From Eubacteriales bacterium (lineage in GTDB: Bacteria; Bacillota; Clostridia; Oscillospirales; Butyricicoccaceae), in assembly GCA_030524285.1 (NCBI GenBank), contig JAUNGQ010000006.1, forward strand, positions 1 through 64,000: 64,000 nucleotides of DNA. The letters are read 5' to 3'. Under the pieces are notes generated by a model that saw nothing but the letters and a program-made list of their open reading frames with translations, was not told the origin of the DNA and searched no databases. The first letter of the stretch is position 1; each line of letters opens with the position of its first letter. The translations under genes and the position numbers were made by a program. This document shows, piece after piece, positions 7,239 through 14,743 of the stretch.

Positions 7239-8024
7239 TTACGCTTGTATGCTTTCTGCAATTTTTATTAAATCTTCCTCGCTGATACCCCAGGCAACAA
7301 TGCGCATCAAGGCATTTTCGCCCTCAATTCGCCAAGTCAATGAAATATTGTTGAACACTTTTTTTCTGGTGAAGATCGCATCTGTATTGTTGACCATTAC
7401 GTTTCGCACTTCACTGTCCTCGGTGTCGATGGAGAATGTCGATCCATCTCCAAGGATTTTTGTTACAGCAATACACGCTTCTTCTTCCGGCAAAGACTCA
7501 GAGAGATATTTATATTCAACTATGAAATCTTCCATATAGTTTTTTTCACTTTCATAAAAGCCATCCGGTAGCCAGGTAACAACAAAATCGTCTTCTGAAG
7601 TAACATCGGAGGTGGATTCAGTTTCTGTTGTATCGGAGATATCGCTTTCGCTAAAATGGAAATCCATATAACCGTCAGCAACTTCGAGATACAGGTTCAT
7701 CAGGTTGGTTTTTAAGTCAGGAAATCCAGCAAATGCTGTCATTGTCAATATGACCGCTGCACACAAAACTATACCAACACGTTTTGCAATAACAGCTATA
7801 CTTTTCCCTCTATGTTTCCTACTGGTTACATGAGAAAGACGTTTGATCTGGTTTCGGATTCTTTTATCGATGTTCTGCGATATTTCAATTTCATTCGATT
7901 CTTTTAATCGTTCATTTTCATCTAATGCGTGCTGACCTGTTTCCCGAAAATAGTCATCCATCATCAATGCAAATAGAGCATCTTCATACTTTTCCTGCAA
8001 TTGATTGCGCCTGCCGGTCATCAT
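7239..8024 (-). CDS. Membrane anti-sigma factor with DUF4367-like sensor domain
   Basis: A 261-residue type II membrane protein. The cytoplasmic N-terminus (about 1-85) would bind the sigma factor encoded just upstream. One transmembrane helix lies at about 88-106 (VGIVLCAAVILTMTAFAG). The outside part carries a DUF4367-type domain opening with VVTWLPDGFYESE and ending in RIVAWGISEEDLIKIAESIQ. The gene overlaps the sigma gene by about 40 bases, typical of translational coupling. I use the ATG six bases after AAGGAG. What signal frees the sigma factor is not evident. Confidence 0.85.
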   Translation of the reverse strand: MMTGRRNQLQEKYEDALFALMMDDYFRETGQHALDENERLKESNEIEISQNIDKRIRNQIKRLSHVTSRKHRGKSIAVIAKRVGIVLCAAVILTMTAFAGFPDLKTNLMNLYLEVADGYMDFHFSESDISDTTETESTSDVTSEDDFVVTWLPDGFYESEKNYMEDFIVEYKYLSESLPEEEACIAVTKILGDGSTFSIDTEDSEVRNVMVNNTDAIFTRKKVFNNISLTWRIEGENALMRIVAWGISEEDLIKIAESIQA

Positions 8025-8592
8025 CACCCTCTCCTTTCCAATCTGTTTGGCTTAATATGGAAAGCGCATGGCGTCTGGCACGGGTTAATTTCATCCGTAT
8101 ACTGCCAGGTTTACAGTTCAGCTGTTCGGCAAGCTCTTTATCAGAATATTCCAATATATATTTGCCTTCCAACAGCAGTCGCTCCGTCTCAGGAAGCTGT
8201 TCCAAAGCAACGGAGATCAAAGATGCCTTTTCCTTCGCCAGCAATAACTCCTCTATGGATAACGCAGGAACCGGAACCTCGTCAATTGTTTCCTCATCGA
8301 ATCCGACAGTATGTTTTTTCCTTATGCCTTCGCGCTTTAAATAATTGATAGAAACGTTTCTAACAATAGAGACAATATAGCCCGCTAAAATGCAACGCTC
8401 TTTTCCCCGAATCATATCAATTTTTTCAATTAATTTTAAAATGGAGTCCTGAACAATATCTTCACAGATTGTTTGGTCATTTATGTACTTTTTCGCTGTA
8501 TAAAACATTAAGTTCTGAAATTCTTTATAAATCCCAAGTATATATTCTCTATCATCAGGTTCTTGTATGGTAGTGCAAATCAATGTTACCAT
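7984..8592 (-). CDS. ECF-type RNA polymerase sigma factor
   Basis: A 202-residue sigma-70-family factor. Region 2 is at about 20-85 (EFQNLMFYTAKKYI, CEDIVQDSILKLIEKI, IVSIVRNVSINYLKRE) and region 4 at about 125-180 (LEQLPETERLLLEGKYILEY, then SDKELAEQLNCKPGSIRMKL with its HTH). The 3' end overlaps the anti-sigma gene. Likely regulon members are the two secreted proteins immediately downstream; this is inferred from arrangement. ECF factors normally also drive their own promoter. Confidence 0.92.
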   Translation of the reverse strand: MVTLICTTIQEPDDREYILGIYKEFQNLMFYTAKKYINDQTICEDIVQDSILKLIEKIDMIRGKERCILAGYIVSIVRNVSINYLKREGIRKKHTVGFDEETIDEVPVPALSIEELLLAKEKASLISVALEQLPETERLLLEGKYILEYSDKELAEQLNCKPGSIRMKLTRARRHALSILSQTDWKGEGDDDRQAQSIAGKV

Positions 8593-8675
8593 CCAGTGTT
8601 TCCCCCTTCTTTATTTCTCCTTTTATAAATAGACAATTTTCAACGCGATTTTGCAACACGTAAATCATACCATAA
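8593..8675. other. Intergenic region upstream of the sigma factor
   Basis: Short AT-rich stretch carrying the sigma-gene ribosome site (AAGGGGGAAACA before its start codon). I see no other feature. Confidence 0.5.
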
Positions 8676-8905
8676 TCAATCTTTCCTGTTTTCAGCGGAA
8701 AACCAAAGCATACCAGATTTGTTTGCTGCGATTAGACGAATCCAGAAGCCTGCCGCGATCCCTAAATGCCAGACAACTTGTCGGGCAGATACCTGCATAA
8801 ATGCCGTCTGATAACCGTATTTTCCTCTAATATTACAAAAAAACAACATATTATCACCCATATTAAAGCAAAATATGTGCATGATTTATCCATTATACCA
8901 CAATT
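8676..8905 (-). pseudogene. Decayed 5' fragment of a second pdaB copy
   Basis: The upstream element GGTATAATGGATAAATCATG followed by CACATATTTTG matches the pdaB upstream region. The first codons (ATG at 8847-8849, MLFFCNIRGKYG) align with pdaB MRYFWVVSGKKL. Further on, GCAGGTATCTG...TGTCTGGCAT aligns with GCGGGTATCTG...TGCGTGGCAT of pdaB. The frame then ends without any NodB domain. It is therefore most simply a truncated duplicate. A 68-residue open frame across it is probably not a functional gene. Confidence 0.6.
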
Positions 8906-8981
8906 TGCACTTGTCTAGTTCTTTGTCCAGCTACAACAATTTGACATGTGAATATCTGTACAATTTGCGTTTGAAAAAGAC

Positions 8982-9009
8982 TTGCATTTCCAGTCATATC
9001 ATGTTAAAT
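8982..9009 (+). promoter_or_regulatory. Promoter A, upstream of the SSS symporter
   Basis: TTGCAT (8982-8987) and TTAAAT (9004-9009), spacer 16. The block CTTGCA-N17-ATGTTAAATT is repeated at 11817-11846 in front of the LacI-type gene with the same spacing, and in both places ATGCACAAAA follows within about 21 bases, so the two control regions are homologous. Confidence 0.6.
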
Positions 9010-9030
9010 TTAATAGCAAGGAACAACATA

Positions 9031-9096
9031 ATGCACAAAAATTTACAGTATAAATTGGACATAATAGTATATACAACTGTACACTTTGCACAATTT
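9031..9096. promoter_or_regulatory. TGCACAA motifs, candidate operator sites for the LacI-type regulator
   Basis: ATGCACAAAA at 9031-9040 and TTTGCACAATTT at 9085-9096. The core TGCACAA also occurs near 11865 and 13543, next to the other genes of the inositol cluster. Binding by the LacI-type protein encoded at 12237 is inferred. Confidence 0.4.
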
Positions 9097-9138
9097 ATCC
9101 TGTATTTTTTCTCCCAATTTGTTATTTAATTCAGAAAT

Positions 9139-9196
9139 TGCCGGAGCCAGCTGTCAGTAAATATCCTGATTTGCTGACACGATCTCCTGAAGGCTC
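9139..9196 (+). other. Nested stem-loop in the symporter leader
   Basis: CGGAGCC pairs with GGCTCCG, enclosing TGTCAG/CTGACA. There is no T-run, so it is not a plain terminator; a structured leader is possible. The rest of 9200-9457 holds the gene's ribosome site (AGAAAGAAGGATATTC) and nothing else I recognise. Confidence 0.45.
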
Positions 9197-9457
9197 CGTA
9201 TCTTTGAATGACATATAAAAATGGGATTTTTGTTCCTTTGTACCTCCACAATTTCATAATAGCATAGATGAAATTCTATGCAACTAGGGAGAATTTTATC
9301 AGAATCCTGATTCTAAGCGTTTGACGTACCGTTTGTCCGTTGCTTTTCCCATATGTAACGATATGTTCTTATTTCTGGAGAGAGTTTTAGAGGATATTGA
9401 AAGGATTTAAGGGAATTGGTATAACAACAAAAGGAAAATTTAGAAAGAAGGATATTC

Positions 9458-11119
9458 ATGGGTTTCTTTAACTCTATGATCTGGGTTGTCATTTCCTTCC
9501 TGTTCTTCACTGTGCTGGTAGCAGTTATCTCCAGCCTGAAAACCAAGGGTGACAAACTGGATACCGCAGATGGTTACTTCCTCGCAAGCCGCAGCCTTCC
9601 GGGCTACGTTATTGCAGGTTCCCTTCTGCTGACTAACCTGTCTGCCGAGCAGCTGGTTGGCCTGAACGGCCAGTCCTGGCAGACCAACATGAGCCCGTCT
9701 GCATTTGAAGTTGGTTCCATCTTCACACTGTTGTTCCTGGCTCATTACTTCCTGCCGCGTTACCTGAAAATGGGTACCACTACCATCCCGGCTATGATGG
9801 AAGAGCGTTTTGGCAAAGGCGTTAAGCTGATGTTCTCTGTAATCATCGTTCTGATGTACTCTTTCCTGAACCTGCCGGTTATCCTGTATTCGGGTGCTGT
9901 TGCATTTGTTCGTATCTTCAACTTCGATACAGTATTCGGCGGCAACCTGTTTATGGCAGTTTGTGTACTCAGCGTTGTCATCGGTATCGTTGGCGGTTGC
10001 TACGCAATCTTCGGCGGTCTGAAGGCAGTAGCAGTATCCGATACCATCAATGGTGTTGGTCTGCTGATTGCTGGCTTCCTGATCCCGTTTATCGCCCTTG
10101 CTGTTCTGGGCAAGGAAACCGGCGGTTCTGGTATGATGGACGGCTGGACTTATATCCTGAACCATGAGCCAGAAAAGCTGAATGCATGGTCCGCTTGGAA
10201 CTCTGCTCAGCCGAACCTGCCATGGCCGCTGATTTTCACCGGTATGCTGTTCTCCAACCTGTACTGGTGGTGCACCAATCAGTCTTTCGTACAGCGTTCT
10301 CTCGCTGCTGAAAGCCTGGCTGAAGGTCAGAAGGGTGCGATTTACTGCGGCTTCCTGAAGTGTCTTGGACCGCTGTACCTGATCTTCCCGGGTATCATTG
10401 CTTACCATATGCCGGCAATCCAGGACGTTATCAACAGCTCTACCTCCCCGATTGACATGGCTTATCCGGCGCTGATCGCACACGTCGTTCCGACTCCGAT
10501 CATGGGCTTCTTTGCTGCTGTATTGTTCGGCGCAATCCTGTCCTCCTTCAACTCGGTTCTGAACTCTGCGTGCACCATGTTCACGCTGGATATCTACAAG
10601 GATTCCAAATTTGGCCAGGGCAAGACCGATGCTCAGCTGGTCAAGGTTTCCAAGACCTACGGTATTTTCGCTGGCATTATCGCTATCATCATTGCTCCGT
10701 TCGTCATGTATGCTAACGGTATCACCACCTTCCTGAACTCTCTGGCAAATTTCCTGTCCCTGCCAGTTCTGTGCACCGTACTGGGTGTTATGTGGTTCCG
10801 CCGTGCTCCGAAGTTCACGCCGTATCTGATTACGGTTATCCACTTTGTTGTATACGGCGCATTCCTGCTGATAGCTCCGAACTATCCGGGTACCTCTGAA
10901 CCGATCCATTACCTGTATGCAATGGCTGTTCTGTTCCCGATATACCTGATTATCATGTTCGTGCTATCCAAGGTTTGCCCGAGCGAAGAGTACACGGTGC
11001 CAGATGTTGGCGCAGTCGATTTGCAGCCGTGGAAGTATCGCTGGCACCTCACCATTATTGGTCTGGCTGTTGCAGCTATTTTCTACTACGTATTCTCCCC
11101 GCTTTGCCTCGCAGCATAA
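9458..11119 (+). CDS. Sodium:solute symporter, SSS family, probable inositol or sugar uptake
   Basis: A 553-residue inner-membrane transporter with about 13-14 hydrophobic helices, the usual SSS size. Family signatures include TADGYFLASRSLPGYVIAGS near residue 36, TNLSAEQLVGLNGQSW, and the long conserved core GIVGGCYAIFGGLKAVAVSD (about 178-197). It resembles the SGLT-like branch that carries sugars and inositol with Na+. Codon choice is strongly biased (CTG, GTT, AAG, GGC), as in iolG and iolI downstream and unlike most neighbours, suggesting high expression. Substrate inositol is inferred from context. Confidence 0.88.
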   Translation: MGFFNSMIWVVISFLFFTVLVAVISSLKTKGDKLDTADGYFLASRSLPGYVIAGSLLLTNLSAEQLVGLNGQSWQTNMSPSAFEVGSIFTLLFLAHYFLPRYLKMGTTTIPAMMEERFGKGVKLMFSVIIVLMYSFLNLPVILYSGAVAFVRIFNFDTVFGGNLFMAVCVLSVVIGIVGGCYAIFGGLKAVAVSDTINGVGLLIAGFLIPFIALAVLGKETGGSGMMDGWTYILNHEPEKLNAWSAWNSAQPNLPWPLIFTGMLFSNLYWWCTNQSFVQRSLAAESLAEGQKGAIYCGFLKCLGPLYLIFPGIIAYHMPAIQDVINSSTSPIDMAYPALIAHVVPTPIMGFFAAVLFGAILSSFNSVLNSACTMFTLDIYKDSKFGQGKTDAQLVKVSKTYGIFAGIIAIIIAPFVMYANGITTFLNSLANFLSLPVLCTVLGVMWFRRAPKFTPYLITVIHFVVYGAFLLIAPNYPGTSEPIHYLYAMAVLFPIYLIIMFVLSKVCPSEEYTVPDVGAVDLQPWKYRWHLTIIGLAVAAIFYYVFSPLCLAA

Positions 11120-11189
11120 GCGATTACACAAATCCCGCTTTGGGATTTCTCCTGTAATGACTTTTAATCCTTTATAATCTTTCCAACGA

Positions 11190-11219
11190 GCCCCCTGCAT
11201 TCCTGAGCAGGGGGCTTTT
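11190..11219 (+). terminator. Intrinsic terminator of the symporter gene
   Basis: GCCCCCTGC pairs with GCAGGGGGC and is followed by TTTT. Confidence 0.9.
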
Positions 11220-11231
11220 GCATTGCAAAAT

Positions 11232-11258
11232 AAAAAACCATCCGGCTGGATGGTTTTT
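11232..11258. terminator. Bidirectional terminator
   Basis: AAAAACCATCC pairs with GGATGGTTTTT around a GGCT loop. It serves the convergent lipoprotein gene on the minus strand and backs up the symporter terminator. Confidence 0.85.
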
Positions 11259-11270
11259 GCCTGAATCATG

Positions 11271-11666
11271 TTATTTGCTTCCATCTGTAATACTGCGGGT
11301 GAACAACTGCTCCCTACTGCTCTGCCAGATCAGATACAGAATATCATCGCCATACATAACGGATACGTCCTCGTCAATATTGGAAGTTTCCTCTGTAAGA
11401 TGCACCGTCTTGAAGTCATCACTGAGCTTATAAGCGCCAACGCCTTCCTTGCCGTCATTGTTTGTCACATAGGTGCCGTCCTCTTTGAAATCAATGAACG
11501 CTGCTGCATGTCCTTCAAAATACCAGCGTCCCTGAATCGTTGTTGCGGAAATTTCCTCCTTTGGCTGACCAATGTCTTCCTGTGTATATGTACTGCGCGT
11601 GCACGCACACAGCAAAAATAGCGCCGCAACCGAACATACAAGGATTCCCAAAATCCGTTTTTTCAT
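11271..11666 (-). CDS. Small lipoprotein of unknown function
   Basis: A 131-residue protein with a lipoprotein signal peptide and lipobox LLCAC at about residue 21. The mature part reads like a small beta barrel of the lipocalin-like kind (IQGRWYFEG, FIDFKEDGTYVTNNDG, GAYKLSDDFKTVHLTEE), a common layout in short clostridial lipoproteins, but I cannot assign a ligand. AGGAGG precedes the ATG. It lies between two inositol-cluster genes on the opposite strand and is probably an unrelated insertion. Confidence 0.7.
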   Translation of the reverse strand: MKKRILGILVCSVAALFLLCACTRSTYTQEDIGQPKEEISATTIQGRWYFEGHAAAFIDFKEDGTYVTNNDGKEGVGAYKLSDDFKTVHLTEETSNIDEDVSVMYGDDILYLIWQSSREQLFTRSITDGSK

Positions 11667-11817
11667 TTATTGTTCTCCTCCTGTTGTATGATAGAGCCAT
11701 TATAACAAATCACAACGCCAAAATCCATAATCATTCTGCACCAACATGACAACAGCTTTTGTTCTCACTGCTGCTTTCCACAAAAAATAGAATTCACGCC
11801 AAATGTGCAGAAAACCC

Positions 11818-11873
11818 TTGCAAAACTGTCTCTCTCATGTTAAATTAGTAAAGAAAAGACATTATGCACAAAA
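11818..11873 (+). promoter_or_regulatory. Promoter B with ATGCACAAAA operator, upstream of the LacI-type gene
   Basis: TTGCAA (11818-11823) and TTAAAT (11840-11845), spacer 16, then ATGCACAAAA at 11864-11873. This mirrors promoter A of the symporter. The transcript would have a leader of nearly 390 bases before the LacI-type start. Between 11874 and 12136 I see only AT-rich sequence. Confidence 0.55.
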
Positions 11874-12136
11874 TTAAGCAAAAAAATCCCATCTAAATTG
11901 TCTATACAAGCAAGTATATCGTATAGTCATTTCTACTCCCACCAGCCATATTCCTTTGTTTTTTGATTGGCTGTATGAAACATTCATTCTATATCTTCCA
12001 CATATGGAAATCCCATCATGTCTTTTTCAGCAAATAACAAAGTATTTTTGCATAAATAAGCATAACCAGCAAGTCGGCTGAATTGTTCTGAACCGACGGA
12101 ATACCAGTCTGCCCGAAAACTGTACAGCAGAATCGC

Positions 12137-12170
12137 TGTGGTTTCAGTATGCACTGAAACCGCATTTTTT
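12137..12170 (+). terminator. Intrinsic terminator inside the LacI-gene leader
   Basis: GGTTTCAGT pairs perfectly with ACTGAAACC (12-base stem with flanking pairs), loop ATGC, followed by TTTTTT. It lies between promoter B and the gene it faces, so it acts as an attenuator or ends a small leader RNA. Confidence 0.75.
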
Positions 12171-12179
12171 CACAATTTC

Positions 12180-12196
12180 GCGTGCATTTTGCACGC
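12180..12196. promoter_or_regulatory. Perfect inverted repeat, probable autoregulatory operator
   Basis: GCGTGCA-TTT-TGCACGC, centred about 50 bases before the start codon of the LacI-type gene. Its TGCA-containing half site relates to the TGCACAA motifs nearby. Confidence 0.5.
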
Positions 12197-12236
12197 AAAT
12201 ATAACATATGTAGCTTAAACAATGAGGTGTTTTTGA

Positions 12237-13262
12237 ATGGCGGTTACATTAAAACAAATTGCAGAGCTTGCCGGTGTCTCCCGCGGCACCGTTGACCGTG
12301 CGCTCTATAATCGTGGACGCGTAAAGCCAGAGGTAGCGGAACGAATTAAGAAAATAGCAAAAGAGCTTGGATATCAGCCGAACCGTGCCGGTAAGGCACT
12401 GGCAATGACCAATCATCCCATGAAAATTGGTGTCATTGCACAAGCAACCGAAACCCCGTTTATGCATCTGCTCCGTGCCGGCATTGACGATGCAGCAAAG
12501 GACGTAGCAGCCTTCGGCGCCGAGGTAATCGTCCGTTCCGGCGTTGGTTTGCATGTAGAGGATCAGCTCAAAATGATCGACGATCTGATGGCAGAGGGAA
12601 TCCACGGCCTTGCCATTGCACCGGCATATAATCCGCGTATCCGGGATAAAATCAATAGCCTTATCGAAGCCAATATTCCTGTCGTCACCTTCAATGCAGA
12701 TATTGATAACACCAAACGTCTTTGCTTTGTCGGACAGAACAGCGAGCTTGCCGGACGGACCTGTGCCGGTCTGCTGAATGCAATCACGCCTGATAGGGGC
12801 CTTGTCCTCCCCATCTCCGGCTATCAGTATAATCATTCCCACGCGCTGCGGATTGAAGGCTTTTGCTCCGAAATCCAGAAAAGCTTTCCAAACATTCAAA
12901 CCCTGCCTGCTGTATATTGTCAGGACGATGAGACACTAACACAGGAGCTTACCGAAGAAACCTTGCGGCAGCATCCGGATCTCACAGCCGTTTATATTGC
13001 CGCAGGCGGTCAGGCAGGCGTATGTCGTGCACTGGAACGCACCGGTTATGCAGACTCTGTCCGTGTCATCTGTTTTGACCTTGTTCCAAACAATATCCGT
13101 AATTTGCTTGACAGTCGTATAGACTTCTTGATCGGTCAGGACGCGCACACACAGGGATTTCAGCCGATTATGATACTTTTTGATTACATTTTCTCCGGTA
13201 AATCCCCGGAAAGCAGGCATTTTTATACCGATATTTCGATCAAAAACAAATACAATGTATAA
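12237..13262 (+). CDS. LacI-family transcriptional regulator of the inositol cluster
   Basis: A 341-residue regulator. The N-terminal LacI helix-turn-helix is complete (TLKQIAELAGVSRGTVDRAL, hinge YQPNRAGKALAM). A periplasmic-binding-protein-like sensor domain follows from about residue 62 (IGVIAQATETPFMHLLRAGI, VTFNADID, LPISGYQYNHSH), of the type that binds sugars and polyols. GAGGTG precedes the ATG. It sits between the symporter and iolG/iolI, whose upstream regions share TGCACAA motifs with its own, so repression relieved by inositol or a derivative is a reasonable inference. Confidence 0.9.
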   Translation: MAVTLKQIAELAGVSRGTVDRALYNRGRVKPEVAERIKKIAKELGYQPNRAGKALAMTNHPMKIGVIAQATETPFMHLLRAGIDDAAKDVAAFGAEVIVRSGVGLHVEDQLKMIDDLMAEGIHGLAIAPAYNPRIRDKINSLIEANIPVVTFNADIDNTKRLCFVGQNSELAGRTCAGLLNAITPDRGLVLPISGYQYNHSHALRIEGFCSEIQKSFPNIQTLPAVYCQDDETLTQELTEETLRQHPDLTAVYIAAGGQAGVCRALERTGYADSVRVICFDLVPNNIRNLLDSRIDFLIGQDAHTQGFQPIMILFDYIFSGKSPESRHFYTDISIKNKYNV

Positions 13263-13273
13263 ATTGCACAAAC

Positions 13274-13320
13274 TCCCCTGCGCTGTTTTCCACTGTCCGG
13301 ACCGGCGCGGGGGATTTTTT
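13274..13320 (+). terminator. Intrinsic terminator of the LacI-type gene
   Basis: TCCCCTGCGC pairs with GCGCGGGGGA (with a slip) and is followed by TTTTTT. Confidence 0.8.
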
Positions 13321-13371
13321 CGTCAATATGCCCTGAATTGCTATGGCATTTTTCGTCACTTTTACGTGCTT

Positions 13372-13387
13372 GCGTTCACGTGAACGC
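13372..13387. promoter_or_regulatory. 16-base perfect palindrome upstream of iolG
   Basis: GCGTTCACGTGAACGC is fully self-complementary, lacks a T-run and lies about 250 bases before iolG. This is typical of a dimeric-regulator operator, possibly for a factor other than the local LacI-type protein. Sequence between 13388 and 13536 is AT-rich with no other feature. Confidence 0.5.
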
Positions 13388-13536
13388 TAAATAAAAAATA
13401 TTTTTAAATCGTAAAAAAGTTTTATTTTTTTGTTTTTTCCTCAATTTTCCGGCTGTATCCGCTCCAAAATGTCAAAAAAAATCGGGTTGTCTGGTATTTC
13501 TGTACAAATTCCAAAAATTTTCGGCATTTTTATGTA

Positions 13537-13565
13537 TTGATTTGCACAAGTTTTTTGATTATACT
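13537..13565 (+). promoter_or_regulatory. iolG promoter with embedded TTTGCACAAG
   Basis: TTGATT (13537-13542), 17-base spacer, TATACT (13560-13565). TTTGCACAAG (13541-13550) overlaps the -35 edge of the spacer, an effective repressor position. Confidence 0.6.
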
Positions 13566-13634
13566 TGAACCACAACAACAGAAGAGGCCAGTGAGGTAAC
13601 TGGTTCCATACTTAAGATTTTGGAGGTTTTTGAC

Positions 13635-14651
13635 ATGGATGAACTGAAAATTGCTCTGATTGGCTGTGGCATGATTGGTAAGCAGCACATTGACCGTATT
13701 CAGAACAGAATCAAGGGCGCTACTGTAGTTGCAGTTTGTGATGTATTTGAAGCAGGCGCTAAGGCAGCAGCTGAGATCGCTGGCCCGGGTACCAAGATCT
13801 ACACTGATTCTGCAGAAGCTATTAACGATCCCGACGTAAACGCCGTAGTCGTTACCACTCCGGGCGCTTTCCACAAGGCTCCGGTTCTGCAGGCTATCGC
13901 TGCTGGCAAGCCGGTATTCACCGAGAAGCCGCTGACTAATACCGCTGCTGAGTGCAAGGAAATCGTTGACGCTGAAATGGCTAGCGGCAAGCATCTGGTA
14001 CAGGTTGGCTTCATGCGTCGTTATGACCGCGGCTATAACCAGGTCAAGGCTATGATCGACGAAGGCAAGTTCGGCGCTCCGATGGTACTGAAGTGCACCC
14101 ACCGTGCTGATGGCGTAGCAGAAGACTACACCACCGCTATGGCTGTTACTGACACTGCTATCCACGAAATCGACGTTCTGCCGTGGCTGATCAACGATGA
14201 GTGGGATGAAGTACAGTGCATCATGCCAAAGGTTTCTTCCAAGGCTCACAAGGGTCTGCAGGATCCGCAGGTTATGATCATGAAGACCAAGACCGGCATC
14301 GTTACCATTCTGGAAGTTAACGTTAACTGTGGCTTTGGCTACGACATCAACTGTGAAGTAGTTTGTGAGAACGGCGTTATCAACCTGCCATGCCCGTCCT
14401 TCCCAACCGTACGTTATGCTAACAACGTTTCCACCAAGATCGAAGACAACTGGATCCTGCGCTTCATGGATTCCTACGATGTAGAGATTCAGGACTGGGT
14501 TGACCATGCTCTGAAGGGCGAAACCGGCGGTTCCTCTGCTTGGGAAGGCTACGTTGCTTCCATCACTGCTGACGCTCTGGTTAAGTCTCAGACTTCCGGC
14601 GTTGCTGAGAAGGTTGTTACCGGCGGCACTCCGGACTTCTACAAGAAGTAA
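13635..14651 (+). CDS. iolG: Inositol 2-dehydrogenase (Gfo/Idh/MocA family)
   Basis: A 338-residue NAD-dependent enzyme oxidising myo-inositol to 2-keto-myo-inositol. The Rossmann part opens with IALIGCGMIGKQHIDRI; the family EKP motif is FTEKPL with its catalytic Lys (about 97). The substrate-side motif TDTAIHEIDVLPWLIND contains the conserved Asp and His of IolG. SYDVEIQDWVDHALKGETGG then SSAWEGYVAS near the end is also typical of IolG. The ATG at 13635 has GGAGG ten bases upstream. Codon use is highly biased. It is followed 92 bases later by iolI. Confidence 0.88.
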   Translation: MDELKIALIGCGMIGKQHIDRIQNRIKGATVVAVCDVFEAGAKAAAEIAGPGTKIYTDSAEAINDPDVNAVVVTTPGAFHKAPVLQAIAAGKPVFTEKPLTNTAAECKEIVDAEMASGKHLVQVGFMRRYDRGYNQVKAMIDEGKFGAPMVLKCTHRADGVAEDYTTAMAVTDTAIHEIDVLPWLINDEWDEVQCIMPKVSSKAHKGLQDPQVMIMKTKTGIVTILEVNVNCGFGYDINCEVVCENGVINLPCPSFPTVRYANNVSTKIEDNWILRFMDSYDVEIQDWVDHALKGETGGSSAWEGYVASITADALVKSQTSGVAEKVVTGGTPDFYKK

Positions 14652-14743
14652 TTTTTTACACAACGAACGTATTACTTAACAACAATGCCAGATAGGCTTT
14701 GTTCTATCTGGCTAAACTCTAACATTAAAGGAGATTACACATC

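Noticed and set aside
8676..8882. 68-residue open frame as a real gene
   Set aside because: DNA-level alignment with the 5' end of pdaB explains it better as a relic; it has no ribosome site of its own at its first ATG.
9440..10909. 489-codon frame on the minus strand
   Set aside because: Antisense to the SSS symporter; its length follows from the biased codons of the true gene.
13530..14663. 377-codon frame on the minus strand
   Set aside because: Antisense to iolG; no recognisable protein features.
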